This document shows positions 1 through 7,622 of a stretch of 64,000 nt of DNA, in pieces. Position numbers and translations under genes: made by a program. The stretch's first letter is position 1; each line of letters begins with the position of its first letter. Source of the DNA: Streptomyces sp. SA15 (GTDB lineage Bacteria > Actinomycetota > Actinomycetes > Streptomycetales > Streptomycetaceae); assembly GCF_002291145.1 (NCBI RefSeq), contig NZ_NTGE01000140.1:1-64000 (forward strand), written 5' to 3'. The notes under the pieces are model-generated. The model was not told where the DNA came from, did no database searches, and saw nothing but the letters and a program-made list of their open reading frames with translations.

Positions 1-103
1 ATGAGGGGTTAAGGCTCCCAGTAGACGACTGGGTTGATAGGCCGGATATGGAAGCACCGCAAGGTGTGGAGTTGACCGGTACTAATAGGCCGAGGGCTTG
101 TCC
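1..103 (+). rRNA. 23S rRNA, 3' end (partial)
   Basis: The first ~100 bases match the conserved 3' terminus of actinobacterial 23S rRNA, including the stretch with AGTAGACGACTGGG and the closing ACTAATAGGCCGAGGG. The gene begins upstream of the window. A 5S gene about 90 bases downstream on the same strand confirms the end of an rRNA operon. The exact mature 3' end is inferred to within a few bases. Confidence 0.95.
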
Positions 104-194
104 TCAGTTGCTCGCGTCCACTGTGTTGGTTCTGAAACCACGAACAGCCCCGTACCCGGTTCAGGGTGTGGTGCGGCGTTCACAGTTTCATAGT

Positions 195-311
195 GTTTCG
201 GTGGTTATAGCGTGAGGGAAACGCCCGGTTACATTCCGAACCCGGAAGCTAAGCCTTACAGCGCCGATGGTACTGCAGGGGGGACCCTGTGGGAGAGTAG
301 GACGCCGCCGA
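195..311 (+). rRNA. 5S rRNA
   Basis: About 117 bases starting GTTTCGGTGG and ending near GACGCCGCCGA. The conserved loop CCGAACCCGGAAGCTAAG is present, and the two ends pair (CGGTGG-type 5' arm with CCGCCG near the 3' end). It closes the rRNA operon whose 23S tail opens the window; the ~90-base spacer before it contains no tRNA. Confidence 0.95.
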
Positions 312-321
312 ACAATTCTTG

Positions 322-356
322 AGAAAACCCCGTACCGGGATGGTGCGGGGTTTTCT
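322..356 (+). terminator. rRNA operon terminator
   Basis: Perfect 11-bp inverted repeat AGAAAACCCCG (322-332) / CGGGGTTTTCT (346-356) with a further short ACC/GGT pairing in the loop. The right arm ends in a T-run, the classic intrinsic terminator form, 10 bases after 5S rRNA. Confidence 0.9.
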
Positions 357-384
357 GCATTTCAGAGTCGTTTAGGGTCGTGGC

Positions 385-1029
385 ATGCGCTACGACCTGG
401 TTATCTTCGACAACGACGGCGTCCTCGTCGACAGTGAGCCGATTTCCAACCGGCTGCTGGCCGCCTATCTGACCGAGCTCGGGCATCCGACCTCGTACCA
501 GGACTCCATCCGGGACTACATGGGGTCCGCGATGCACCGGGTCCACGACCTGGTCCAGGAGCGGACGGGGCGGCGGTTGCCCGAGGAGTTCGACGACGTC
601 TTCCACGGGCGGGTGTTCGCTGCCTTCGAGCGGGAGTTGGAGCCGGTGCCAGGGGCCGTCGGTGTGCTCGAGAAGCTGGCCGCGGGCGGGGTGCCGTACT
701 GTGTGGCGTCTTCCGGGAGCCATGAGCGGATTCGGGTGGGGCATCGGAAGACCGGGTTGGACCGGTGGTTCGAGGACGGGCGGATCTTCAGTTCGCAGGA
801 TGTGGGGCGGGGGAAGCCGGCGCCGGATCTGTTCCTGCACGCGGCCAGGCAGATGGGGGTCTCGGCCGAGAAGTGTGTCGTGATCGAGGACAGTCCGCTG
901 GGTGTGCGGGCGGCTGTCGCGGCCGGGATGGACGTGTACGGGTTCACCGCCATGACGCCGGCCGCCAAGCTGGTCGGGGCTACTGAACTCTTCTCGGACC
1001 TGGGGGAGTTGGCTGACCTGCTGGTCTGA
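385..1029 (+). CDS. HAD-family hydrolase (phosphoglycolate phosphatase / beta-phosphoglucomutase-like)
   Basis: A 214-residue haloacid dehalogenase superfamily protein. Motif I is DNDGVLVDSEP at residues 9-19, with the nucleophile D9 and the acid/base D11. Motif II is the SS of CVASSGS, motif III is the Lys in GKPAPD, and motif IV is VIEDSPLGVRAA. The helical cap inserted after motif I marks subfamily I, as in phosphoglycolate phosphatase and beta-phosphoglucomutase. It probably hydrolyses a small phosphorylated metabolite in the cytoplasm; the substrate cannot be read from sequence. It follows the rRNA terminator by about 30 bases, so it should have its own promoter. Confidence 0.85.
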   Translation: MRYDLVIFDNDGVLVDSEPISNRLLAAYLTELGHPTSYQDSIRDYMGSAMHRVHDLVQERTGRRLPEEFDDVFHGRVFAAFERELEPVPGAVGVLEKLAAGGVPYCVASSGSHERIRVGHRKTGLDRWFEDGRIFSSQDVGRGKPAPDLFLHAARQMGVSAEKCVVIEDSPLGVRAAVAAGMDVYGFTAMTPAAKLVGATELFSDLGELADLLV

Positions 1030-1097
1030 CATTTGTCATGCCGAGGTCCGGACGATCGTTTCTACTGGCGTCCGGGGGCAGCCGCGAAGCTGACGGC

Positions 1098-1790
1098 ATG
1101 ACGAAGAAGATGAAGGCCTTCGCACCGCTCGTCGTGGACGTGGCGGTGCCGATCGGGTCGTACTACCTGTTCAAGGACGGGTTCGGGATGAGCACCCTGG
1201 CCGCGCTGGGGTTGAGCAGTGTGGTGCCGGCCGTGCGGACCGGGTGGAGTGTGGTGAAGGATCGGGCGGTGAACGGGCTTGCCGCGCTGATCCTCTTCGT
1301 GAATGTGGTGGGGCTGCTGCTGAGCTTCGTCGCCGGGGATCCGCGGCTGATGCTGGTCAAGGAAAGCGCGATCAGCAGTGCGGTCGCGGTGGGTGTGCTG
1401 GTGTCCGTGGCGGTGGGGAAGCCGATGATGAGCGCCGCGATGAAGCCTTGGCTGATGAAGGGGGACGCGCGGAGGGAGGCCGCCTGGGGGCGGTTGCAGA
1501 GTGGGTCGGCGGAGTTCCGGCGGGCCGAGCGGATGTTCTCCGTGGTGTGGGGTGTCGTGCTGCTCGGTGAGTGTGTGGCGCGGGTCGTGGGGGCGTACAC
1601 GCTGCCGGTGGACACGATGATGTGGCTCGGGACCGTCATCGTGATCGCTGCCCTGGCTGTGGGTTTCGTCGTCAGCGGGGCCGTCGCCGCCGGACCCATG
1701 GCGGCCATGGTCGCCGCGGAGGTCTGCGCCGAGGACTGCGACAGGCGGGCGAGTGTTGCCGCGGCTCCCGCGGTCGCCGGGGCGGAGTGA
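1098..1790 (+). CDS. VC0807-family integral membrane protein
   Basis: About 230 residues with five or six hydrophobic segments (for example VVDVAVPIGSYYLF, LAALILFVNVVGLLLSF and MWLGTVIVIAALAVGFVVSG) separated by short basic loops. The pattern, with an early PIGSYYLFK segment and a KDG turn, matches the VC0807 family of conserved membrane proteins, whose function is unknown. The frame is open from 1038, but the ATG at 1098 (MTKKMKAF) gives a normal membrane-protein N terminus and drops a low-complexity extension. It stands between a hydrolase and an MFS transporter on the same strand. Confidence 0.7.
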   Translation: MTKKMKAFAPLVVDVAVPIGSYYLFKDGFGMSTLAALGLSSVVPAVRTGWSVVKDRAVNGLAALILFVNVVGLLLSFVAGDPRLMLVKESAISSAVAVGVLVSVAVGKPMMSAAMKPWLMKGDARREAAWGRLQSGSAEFRRAERMFSVVWGVVLLGECVARVVGAYTLPVDTMMWLGTVIVIAALAVGFVVSGAVAAGPMAAMVAAEVCAEDCDRRASVAAAPAVAGAE

Positions 1791-1864
1791 GCCGTAAAGC
1801 TGAGAGGAATTCATCTTCGGCTGGACCTACCCACGAGTACACCGGGGCCCTTACGCTCGCCGCC

Positions 1865-3091
1865 ATGACTGATGTGCTGCGGCGCGGCAGGGCCTCGCTG
1901 GCGTTCAGCTTCTTCGCGCAGGGTGTCGCCTTTGCTCTGCTGGTGACGCGGATCCCCGCCATCCAGGACCGGCACGGGGTGTCCGACGCGCTGCTGCCCG
2001 CCTTCCTGGCCGCGGTGCCGATCCTCGCCGGGGTCGGGAGCGTGAGCACCGAGAAGCTGGTGAAGCGGGTGCCGCCCAGTCGGGTGTTGCGCTGGTCCCA
2101 GCCCGTGGTGCTCCTGGCGCTGCTCGGGGTGGGGGCGGGGGACCGGATGGTCGTGCTGGCGGTCTCGCTGGCCGCGTTCGGGCTGGCCGTGGGTGCGTTG
2201 GACTCCTCGATGAACATGCTCGGGGTGAGCCTGCAGCGGTCGTACGGGCGGAGCATCATGCTCAGCTTCCATGCCGCGTACAGCCTGGGCGGGATTCTGG
2301 GGGCCTCGCTGGCGTGGGTGGGGGCGCACTGGGATCTGGCGTTGTGGGTGTCGTATCTGCCGGTCGTGGTGGTGCTGTTGCCGGCCGCGCTGGTCGGGAG
2401 TCGGTGGTACGTCGACGGGGAGGCCGGCGTCGTAGGGGGGCCGTCGGAGAAGGAGGCGGGGGGCGAGGGTGGGCCCGTCGTCTTCAAGATGCTGTTGCCG
2501 CTGTGTCTGGTGATGTGCTTCGCGTACATCGGGGACTCGACCGTCTCCAACTGGAGTGCGAAGTATCTGCAGGACGTGCTGGGGAGCAGCGAGCAGCTGG
2601 CGACCGTGCCGTACAACGTGTACATGGTGACCACGCTGTTGGGGCGGGCCATCGGGGACTTCGGGGTGCGGCGGTTCGGGGCCGTGACGGTCGTCAGGGG
2701 TGGGGCGCTTGTGGCGGCGCTCGGGTTCGCCGTGGTGGCCGTGGCGCCCGGGGCGTGGGTCGGGATGCTCGGGTTCACGCTGCTGGGGCTGGGGTTGTGT
2801 GTGCTGGTGCCGCAGACGTTCGCGGCGGCCGGGCGGTTGTTCCCCGGGGCTTCGGATGTGGCCGTGGCGCGACTCAATGTGTTCAATTACGTGGGGTTCT
2901 TGATCGGGTCGCCGTTGGTGGGGGCGTTGGGGGACGTCTGGAGTTATCGCGGGGCCATGCTTGTGCCGATGGTGTTGGTGCTGGTGACGCTCGTGTACGC
3001 CCGGTCGTTCGATGCTCAACCGGACCGATACGGTGGCGGGCATGAGCGGCCGCGCACAGCTGATGTGGGACGAGGCAGTAACGGGCTATGA
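1865..3091 (+). CDS. MFS transporter
   Basis: A 408-residue major facilitator superfamily protein with about twelve hydrophobic segments in two halves split by a short acidic cytoplasmic loop near residues 190-205. It resembles bacterial sugar or drug efflux members (FucP/YbjJ-like), with conserved RIPAIQ near the N terminus and SFHAAYSLGG in the first half. The ATG at 1865 (MTDVLRRG) is preferred over the longer open frame because the upstream translation is low-complexity. Its C terminus overlaps the start of the next gene by 50 bases. Substrate unknown. Confidence 0.8.
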   Translation: MTDVLRRGRASLAFSFFAQGVAFALLVTRIPAIQDRHGVSDALLPAFLAAVPILAGVGSVSTEKLVKRVPPSRVLRWSQPVVLLALLGVGAGDRMVVLAVSLAAFGLAVGALDSSMNMLGVSLQRSYGRSIMLSFHAAYSLGGILGASLAWVGAHWDLALWVSYLPVVVVLLPAALVGSRWYVDGEAGVVGGPSEKEAGGEGGPVVFKMLLPLCLVMCFAYIGDSTVSNWSAKYLQDVLGSSEQLATVPYNVYMVTTLLGRAIGDFGVRRFGAVTVVRGGALVAALGFAVVAVAPGAWVGMLGFTLLGLGLCVLVPQTFAAAGRLFPGASDVAVARLNVFNYVGFLIGSPLVGALGDVWSYRGAMLVPMVLVLVTLVYARSFDAQPDRYGGGHERPRTADVGRGSNGL

Positions 3092-4214
3092 CTTCGGTCC
3101 GGACCATCCGATGGATCCGGTTCGGCTTGCCCTGACGAGGAGTCTCGTTCAGGCCTTCGGGCTTGATCGGGAAGTGGATGTCGTGGCCGCCAAGGCGGCC
3201 GGGGAGTCGACCTTGCGGCTCGTGCACCGGGAGGACTACGTCGAGGCCGTGAAGGCGGCGTCGGTGGATCCGAGGGGGGCGGACGGGTCGTACGGGCTGG
3301 GGACCATGGACGATCCGGCCTTCGCCGGGATGCACGAGGTGTCCGCGTTGATCGCGGGGCAGTCGGTGGGGGCGGCGGAGGCCGTGTGGCGGGGGGAGGC
3401 GCTGCATGCGGTGAACTTCGCGGGTGGTCTGCATCATGCGATGCCGGGGGGTGCGTCGGGGTTCTGTATCTACAACGACGCGTCGCTGGCCATTGCTCGG
3501 TTGCTGGAGCTGGGGGCTGAGCGGGTCGCCTATGTGGATGTCGATGTGCATCACGGGGACGGGGTGCAGGCGGCGTTCTGGGAGGATCCGCGGGTTCTGA
3601 CGATCTCGCTGCACGAGCATCCTCGGACGTTGTTTCCGCAGACCGGGTGGCCGGAGGAGACGGGGGCGGAGTCCGCGGAGGGGTCGGCCGTGAATGTCGC
3701 GTTGCCGGCGGGGACCGGGGATGCGGGGTGGTTGCGGGCGTTTCATGCGGTCGTGCCGGAGGTTATTGCCGACTTTCGGCCTCAGGTGCTGGTGACTCAG
3801 CATGGGGCGGATACGCATTTCGAGGATCCGTTGGCGCATTTGGCTGTGTCGCTTGATGCGCAGCGGGCTGTGCAGGTTGCTTGTCATGACTTGGCGCACG
3901 AGTACGCCGATGGGCGGTGGGTGGCGCTGGGTGGGGGTGGATACGCGGTGGTGGATGTGGTGCCGCGGTCGTGGACTCATCTGGTGGGGATTGCCGCGGG
4001 GCGGCCCGTGGAGCCGGAGGCGATGATTCCGGAGGGGTGGCGGCAGGAGGTGTTCGCTCGGACGCGGCAGTTGGCGCCGGTGCGGATGACCGATGGGCGG
4101 TGGCCTGTGGCTTGGGGTGATTGGGAGGCGGGGTACGACCCTGCGGATCGGTTGGATCAGGCGGTGTTGGCGGCTCGGCGGGCGGTGTTTCCGTTGCGGG
4201 GGTTGTTGGCGTAG
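3042..4214 (+). CDS. AcuC-like acetoin utilization protein / class II histone deacetylase-family hydrolase
   Basis: A 390-residue protein of the arginase/deacetylase fold. The active-site elements are visible: tandem His in GGLHHAM, the zinc-ligand block DVDVHHGDG, and the third metal Asp in QHGADTHFEDP. A catalytic loop GGGGY occurs near the C terminus. AcuC-type enzymes remove acetyl groups from protein lysines such as acetyl-CoA synthetase, adjusting its activity. The ATG at 3042 (MSGRAQLMWDEAV) lies inside the 3' end of the MFS gene; an in-frame ATG 30 bases upstream is less likely. It is likely co-transcribed with the transporter. Confidence 0.85.
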   Translation: MSGRAQLMWDEAVTGYDFGPDHPMDPVRLALTRSLVQAFGLDREVDVVAAKAAGESTLRLVHREDYVEAVKAASVDPRGADGSYGLGTMDDPAFAGMHEVSALIAGQSVGAAEAVWRGEALHAVNFAGGLHHAMPGGASGFCIYNDASLAIARLLELGAERVAYVDVDVHHGDGVQAAFWEDPRVLTISLHEHPRTLFPQTGWPEETGAESAEGSAVNVALPAGTGDAGWLRAFHAVVPEVIADFRPQVLVTQHGADTHFEDPLAHLAVSLDAQRAVQVACHDLAHEYADGRWVALGGGGYAVVDVVPRSWTHLVGIAAGRPVEPEAMIPEGWRQEVFARTRQLAPVRMTDGRWPVAWGDWEAGYDPADRLDQAVLAARRAVFPLRGLLA

Positions 4215-4366
4215 GTGGGTGGACGGCTTTTCTGTGCGGACTGACGGCGTCGGCTGGGCGGGTGCACGGGCCACCGCCCGCTTTCCCGTCGCCCGGCGTC
4301 GTGGCTGAGGCCGGGTAGGTCGCGCGGCCCGGCGCTGACGGGGTGCCGCTGCGCCCACCCGTGCCG

Positions 4367-4391
4367 CCCCAGCGGCACGACTGCCCGCAGC
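4367..4391. repeat. Dispersed 25-bp repeat, intergenic copy
   Basis: These 25 bases recur exactly at 32316-32340 inside the DUF2637 gene. Just upstream, TGCCGCTG pairs with CAGCGGCA inside the repeat, so the element can fold into a hairpin. Its right end runs into the first copy of the tandem array that follows. It looks like a REP-like extragenic element. Confidence 0.75.
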
Positions 4392-4800
4392 TATGCCGGA
4401 TGGGCGGGGCGGGTTGCCAGCGGCGTGACGGGGACGGCTGTCCGCAGCTATGCCGGATGGGAGGGCTCGGCTGCCTGCGGTGTGACGGGGGTCGGTTGCT
4501 CGCAGCTGTGCCGGATGGGCCGGGAGCGGGGTGTCCGCAGCTATGCCAGGTGCGAGGGCCCGGCTGCCCGAGGCGCGAGGGGGACGGGTGCTCGCGGCTA
4601 TGCCGGATGGGCCGGGAGCGGGGTGTCCGCAGCTATGCCAGATGGGAGGGGCCCGGCCGCACGAGGCGCGACGGGACTGCTGCTCGCAGCTATGCCGGAT
4701 GGGAGGGGCTCGGCTGCCTGTGGCGCGAGGGGGGCGGTTGCTCGCAGTTGTGCCGGATGGGCCGGAGCGGGCTGTCTGCGGCTGCGTCGGGTGGGCGGGG
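4387..4800. repeat. Tandem array of an 18-bp core (GCAGCTATGCCGGATGGG)
   Basis: Eight clear copies of the core start at 4387, 4444, 4502, 4537, 4594, 4629, 4686 and 4744, followed by one degenerate copy. Spacings are 57, 58, 35, 57, 35, 57 and 58 bases, so long and short units alternate. Inter-core sequence is also similar (TGACGGGG, GCGAGGGGG and AGCGGGGTG tracts). The array fills most of the 700 bases between the deacetylase and the phosphatase-like gene. A frame stays open through it, but the translation is low-complexity and is not called as a gene. Confidence 0.85.
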
Positions 4801-4918
4801 GCGGGCCGTCTGCGGTCTGATGAGGGCGGCTGCGCGCAGCATGACCGCCATTACGCCAACTGTGCGGTGTTTTCCCGTTCGTATCGCGGCCCCGTTCCCC
4901 GTCCGTCAGCATCGCACC

Positions 4919-5734
4919 GTGTTGAGTACCGGTGCCCTGCGTGCCCATCTTCTCGCTGCTCGGCTTGCCGGGGTTGTGGCGACCTCTCGGGAGGAGAGTC
5001 TGCGGAGTTATCGGTTGTTCGCCGCTCGTGATCCTCGGGTGCTGATCGGGATTGATCCTGAATGGGCTTGGGGGGAGCGGGATTTGATTCGGTTGATGGC
5101 GGATAGGTGTGGGGTTTCGGCCGATCCCCGTCACAGGTCCGGTCATGATGTGATCGATCCGGAGCTGACGGTGGCCGCCCTGGAGGCGTTCGCGGAGCGG
5201 CTCGCCGTGGCTGCCCGGAGCCGCGCCACGGTCCTCCTGGGTACCGGGCACCCCCATCGGCTGCTCGGCTTCTACGCCGCCTTGGCGGACGCGCTGTCGG
5301 CGGCGGGATGTGCCGTTCTCACCCCGGCGCAGGGTCGCTGTGTCGACATAACGACCCGGTTCGGTCTACGTACGCACAACCTTGACTACGTACGAGGAGT
5401 CGCGCTGGTGCGGGAACCTGGCGTGCCTCGCCCCGGTTGTGCGACCGGCGCACACACGCACTCGCCGCTCCCGGTTCGGACCGCGCTGGCCGCGGCCGCC
5501 GAGGCCGGCGGGCCGCTTCCGGAGCTGGTGATCGGGGACCACGGGTGGGTCTGCGGAGCAGGTCAGCTGGGGTTCGAGGCCATCGGGCTGGCCGATACGG
5601 ACGACCCCGCCCTCTTCGTCGGGGAGGCCGAGGGGCGCGTGTCCGTCGTCGTTCCACTTGATGACGCTGTGCGGTCTGATTACTACCGGCCGCTGACCCG
5701 CTACGTACTCAATCGAGCGTGTCTGTCACAGTAG
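4919..5734 (+). CDS. Phosphatase-like conserved Streptomyces protein
   Basis: About 271 residues resembling a family annotated as phosphatase in Streptomyces. Recognisable parts are the N-terminal LRAHLLAARLAGVVATSREESLRSY, the central DPELTVAALEAF, LLGTGHPHRLLGFY, THSPLPVR, and the C-terminal VIGDHGWVCGAGQ with TDDPALFVGEAEG. The Gly-His and Asp-His-Gly motifs look like conserved catalytic or ligand residues, but the chemistry is not established. The GTG at 4919 aligns with the usual family N terminus; an in-frame ATG at 4841 would add 26 residues that look non-coding. No good ribosome binding site is seen at either start, so the start is uncertain. Confidence 0.65.
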   Translation: MLSTGALRAHLLAARLAGVVATSREESLRSYRLFAARDPRVLIGIDPEWAWGERDLIRLMADRCGVSADPRHRSGHDVIDPELTVAALEAFAERLAVAARSRATVLLGTGHPHRLLGFYAALADALSAAGCAVLTPAQGRCVDITTRFGLRTHNLDYVRGVALVREPGVPRPGCATGAHTHSPLPVRTALAAAAEAGGPLPELVIGDHGWVCGAGQLGFEAIGLADTDDPALFVGEAEGRVSVVVPLDDAVRSDYYRPLTRYVLNRACLSQ

Positions 5735-5788
5735 GCCGCCGATGGGTGCACCTCTTCCCCACTTGCATCACCCGCCCCTACATTGGGG

Positions 5789-5816
5789 AGTGAGCACGCA
5801 GCGACGAAGAGTCACC
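5789..5816. promoter_or_regulatory. Possible BldD half-sites upstream of bdtA
   Basis: AGTGA (5789-5793) and TCACC (5812-5816) lie 52-80 bases before the bdtA start. The early BldD operator description was AGTGA-N(m)-TCACC with variable spacing, and bdtA is a known BldD target in S. coelicolor. The match is short and could be chance. Confidence 0.3.
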
Positions 5817-5867
5817 GGAAGGGGAAGCCGGTGGCCGTCGGTCGAGTGCGGAAGGTTCAGGTGTGTC

Positions 5868-6077
5868 ATGGCTGCTGAGCAGAGGCCTCTGAGCGAGGTT
5901 CAGTTCCTTACCGTGGCGGAAGTCGCCTCGGTGATGCGAGTGTCCAAGATGACCGTGTACCGCTTGGTGCACAGCGGTCATCTGCCCGCGATCCGGGTGG
6001 GGCGGTCCTTCCGCGTCCCGGAGAACGCGGTTCACGAGTACCTCCGCGAGAGTTACGTGGGGGTGGAAACCGCCTGA
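5868..6077 (+). CDS. bdtA: Excisionase-family DNA-binding protein BdtA (BldD target A)
   Basis: A 69-residue protein made almost entirely of a winged MerR/excisionase-type helix-turn-helix: FLTVAEVASVMRVSKMTVYR, then the wing LPAIRVGRSFRVPENAVHEYL. Its size, sequence and position just before the bS22 gene and close to bldN match S. coelicolor bdtA, a direct BldD target. It is distinct from BldC, which has the same fold. The ATG at 5868 was chosen because the open frame upstream translates to low-complexity sequence. It probably binds DNA as a small architectural or regulatory protein; its targets are unknown. Confidence 0.8.
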   Translation: MAAEQRPLSEVQFLTVAEVASVMRVSKMTVYRLVHSGHLPAIRVGRSFRVPENAVHEYLRESYVGVETA

Positions 6078-6164
6078 CGACGGTGATCCGGGTGGGTCGG
6101 GGAGATCCTCAGGGCTTTTCGAGGGTCTCCCCGATTCCCCCCTGATCCCCTCTGATCACCTCGA

Positions 6165-6194
6165 TTACGACCTCAGCGCTCGGACGGGTAGGCT
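6165..6194 (+). promoter_or_regulatory. Probable HrdB-type promoter for the bS22 gene
   Basis: TAGGCT (6189-6194) is a good TANNNT -10 box. A weak -35-like TTACGA lies at 6165-6170 with an 18-base spacer. Transcription would start near 6201, about 60 bases before the bS22 start. Confidence 0.4.
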
Positions 6195-6263
6195 GGCCCC
6201 TCGTAGGTCGTATGGGCCCATGGCGCCCAAACACCGAGTGATGAGAAGTGAGCGAGGGTAGTC

Positions 6264-6362
6264 GTGGGCTCTGTTATCAAGAAGCGGCGCAAGCGGATGG
6301 CCAAGAAGAAGCACCGCAAGCTGCTCAAGCGCACGCGCGTTCAGCGTCGCAACAAGAAGTAA
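6264..6362 (+). CDS. 30S ribosomal protein bS22 (AURKAIP1/COX24 domain)
   Basis: A 32-residue, extremely basic protein beginning MGSVIKKRRKRMAKKKHRK. It is almost identical over its whole length to the actinobacterial small-subunit protein bS22 found in mycobacterial ribosomes, which belongs to the AURKAIP1/COX24 domain family. It starts at a GTG; AGCGAGGG lies 6-10 bases upstream as a weak ribosome binding site. Being very short, it is easily missed by gene callers. It probably sits near the decoding centre of the small subunit, binding rRNA through its Lys/Arg residues. Confidence 0.9.
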   Translation: MGSVIKKRRKRMAKKKHRKLLKRTRVQRRNKK

Positions 6363-6546
6363 GCGACGCCGCGAGAACGTGTTCTGGCCCCCCACCCATG
6401 CCGGTGGGGGGCCACACGCGTTGTCGTGGGCTGGATGTCGTCACTTCGTGCAGTGGGCGGTCATCACAGCGCAACAACAAACCGCTAAGTTTGGCCGTAC
6501 ACGGGGAACGCGGCGGAGTACGAGGGCTGGAAGGAAGGCGCTGATC

Positions 6547-7608
6547 TTGGGCAAGATCGTGCTCGTGACCGGAGTGGCCCGGCAACTGGGGGGCCGTTTC
6601 GTACGACGCATCCAGCGTGACCCACAGGTGGACCGAGTCGTCGCCGTGGACGCGGTCCCGCCCGAGCACCATCTGGGCGGCGCCGACTTCATCCAGGCCG
6701 ACCTCCGGCAGCCCACCATCGCGCGCGTGCTGGCCGAGACGGCCGCCGACACGGTCGTCCACCTGGACGTGACCGCGACCGCGCTGGGCAGCGGCAGCCG
6801 GACCACGGTCAAGGAGACCAACGTCATCGGCACCATGCAGCTGCTGGGCGCCTGTCAGAAGTCGCCGACCGTCAAGCGGCTCGTGGTGAAGTCCAGTACC
6901 AATGTGTATGGGTCCGCGCCCCGTGATCCCGCCGTCTTCACCGAGACGACGCCGCCCAAGTCGCTGCCCAGCGGCGGCTTCGCCAAGGACACGGTCGAGG
7001 TCGAGGGGTACGTACGCGGCTTCGCGCGTCGCCGGCCCGATGTCGCCGTGTGCGTGCTGCGGTTCGCCAACATCCTCGGCCCTACCGCCGACACGCCGCT
7101 CGCCTCGTACTTCTCGCTGCCCGTCCTGCCGACGGTGTTCGGCTACGACCCCCGGCTGCAGTTCGTGCACGAGGACGACGTGATCGAGGTGCTGCGGATC
7201 GCCTCGCACGAACCGGCGCGGGGCACGCTCAACAGCGGCACCTTCAACATCGCCGGCGACGGCGTCCTGCTGCTCTCCCAGTGCTCCCGGCGCCTTGGAC
7301 GGCCCACGGTGCCGCTGCTGCTTCCCGCGGTCACCTGGGCGGGCTCGCTGGTGCGTACGCTGGGTATGACGGACTTCTCGCCGGAACAGATCCGGCTGCT
7401 CACGCACGGCCGGGTCGTGGCGACGGACCAGATGCGTGAGACGCTCGGCTTCAAGCCGAAGTACACGACGGCGGAGACCTTCGCGGACTTCGCACACAGC
7501 CGCGGACCCGGACTCCTGCCGCCGGAGGCCCTTGCGGGGGCCGTCGACCGGATCGCCGCGCTGCCCCTCGCGGGCGGCGGCCACCCCCCGACGCAGAGCG
7601 CCAACTGA
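6547..7608 (+). CDS. NAD-dependent epimerase/dehydratase (extended SDR)
   Basis: A 353-residue extended short-chain dehydrogenase. The N-terminal Rossmann motif is VTGVARQLGGR, a variant of TGxxGxxG with Gln-Leu where Gly is usual. A catalytic-region SSTNVYGSA and later LRFANILGP with HEDDVIEVL match the nucleotide-sugar epimerase family. The usual YxxxK is not obvious, so catalysis is uncertain. The start is a TTG preceded by GGAAGGAAGG. It is 14 bases before the acyltransferase gene, so the two are an operon, perhaps for lipid or envelope chemistry. Confidence 0.8.
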   Translation: MGKIVLVTGVARQLGGRFVRRIQRDPQVDRVVAVDAVPPEHHLGGADFIQADLRQPTIARVLAETAADTVVHLDVTATALGSGSRTTVKETNVIGTMQLLGACQKSPTVKRLVVKSSTNVYGSAPRDPAVFTETTPPKSLPSGGFAKDTVEVEGYVRGFARRRPDVAVCVLRFANILGPTADTPLASYFSLPVLPTVFGYDPRLQFVHEDDVIEVLRIASHEPARGTLNSGTFNIAGDGVLLLSQCSRRLGRPTVPLLLPAVTWAGSLVRTLGMTDFSPEQIRLLTHGRVVATDQMRETLGFKPKYTTAETFADFAHSRGPGLLPPEALAGAVDRIAALPLAGGGHPPTQSAN

Positions 7609-7622
7609 GGAGCGCATCAACG

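Noticed and set aside
104..194. tRNA between 23S and 5S rRNA
   Set aside because: The spacer has no T-arm or acceptor stem pattern.
4343..4918. Long open frame running through the repeat array and joined to the phosphatase-like gene
   Set aside because: Translation is repeat-driven and rich in Cys, Gly and Arg; the family N terminus matches a start at 4919.
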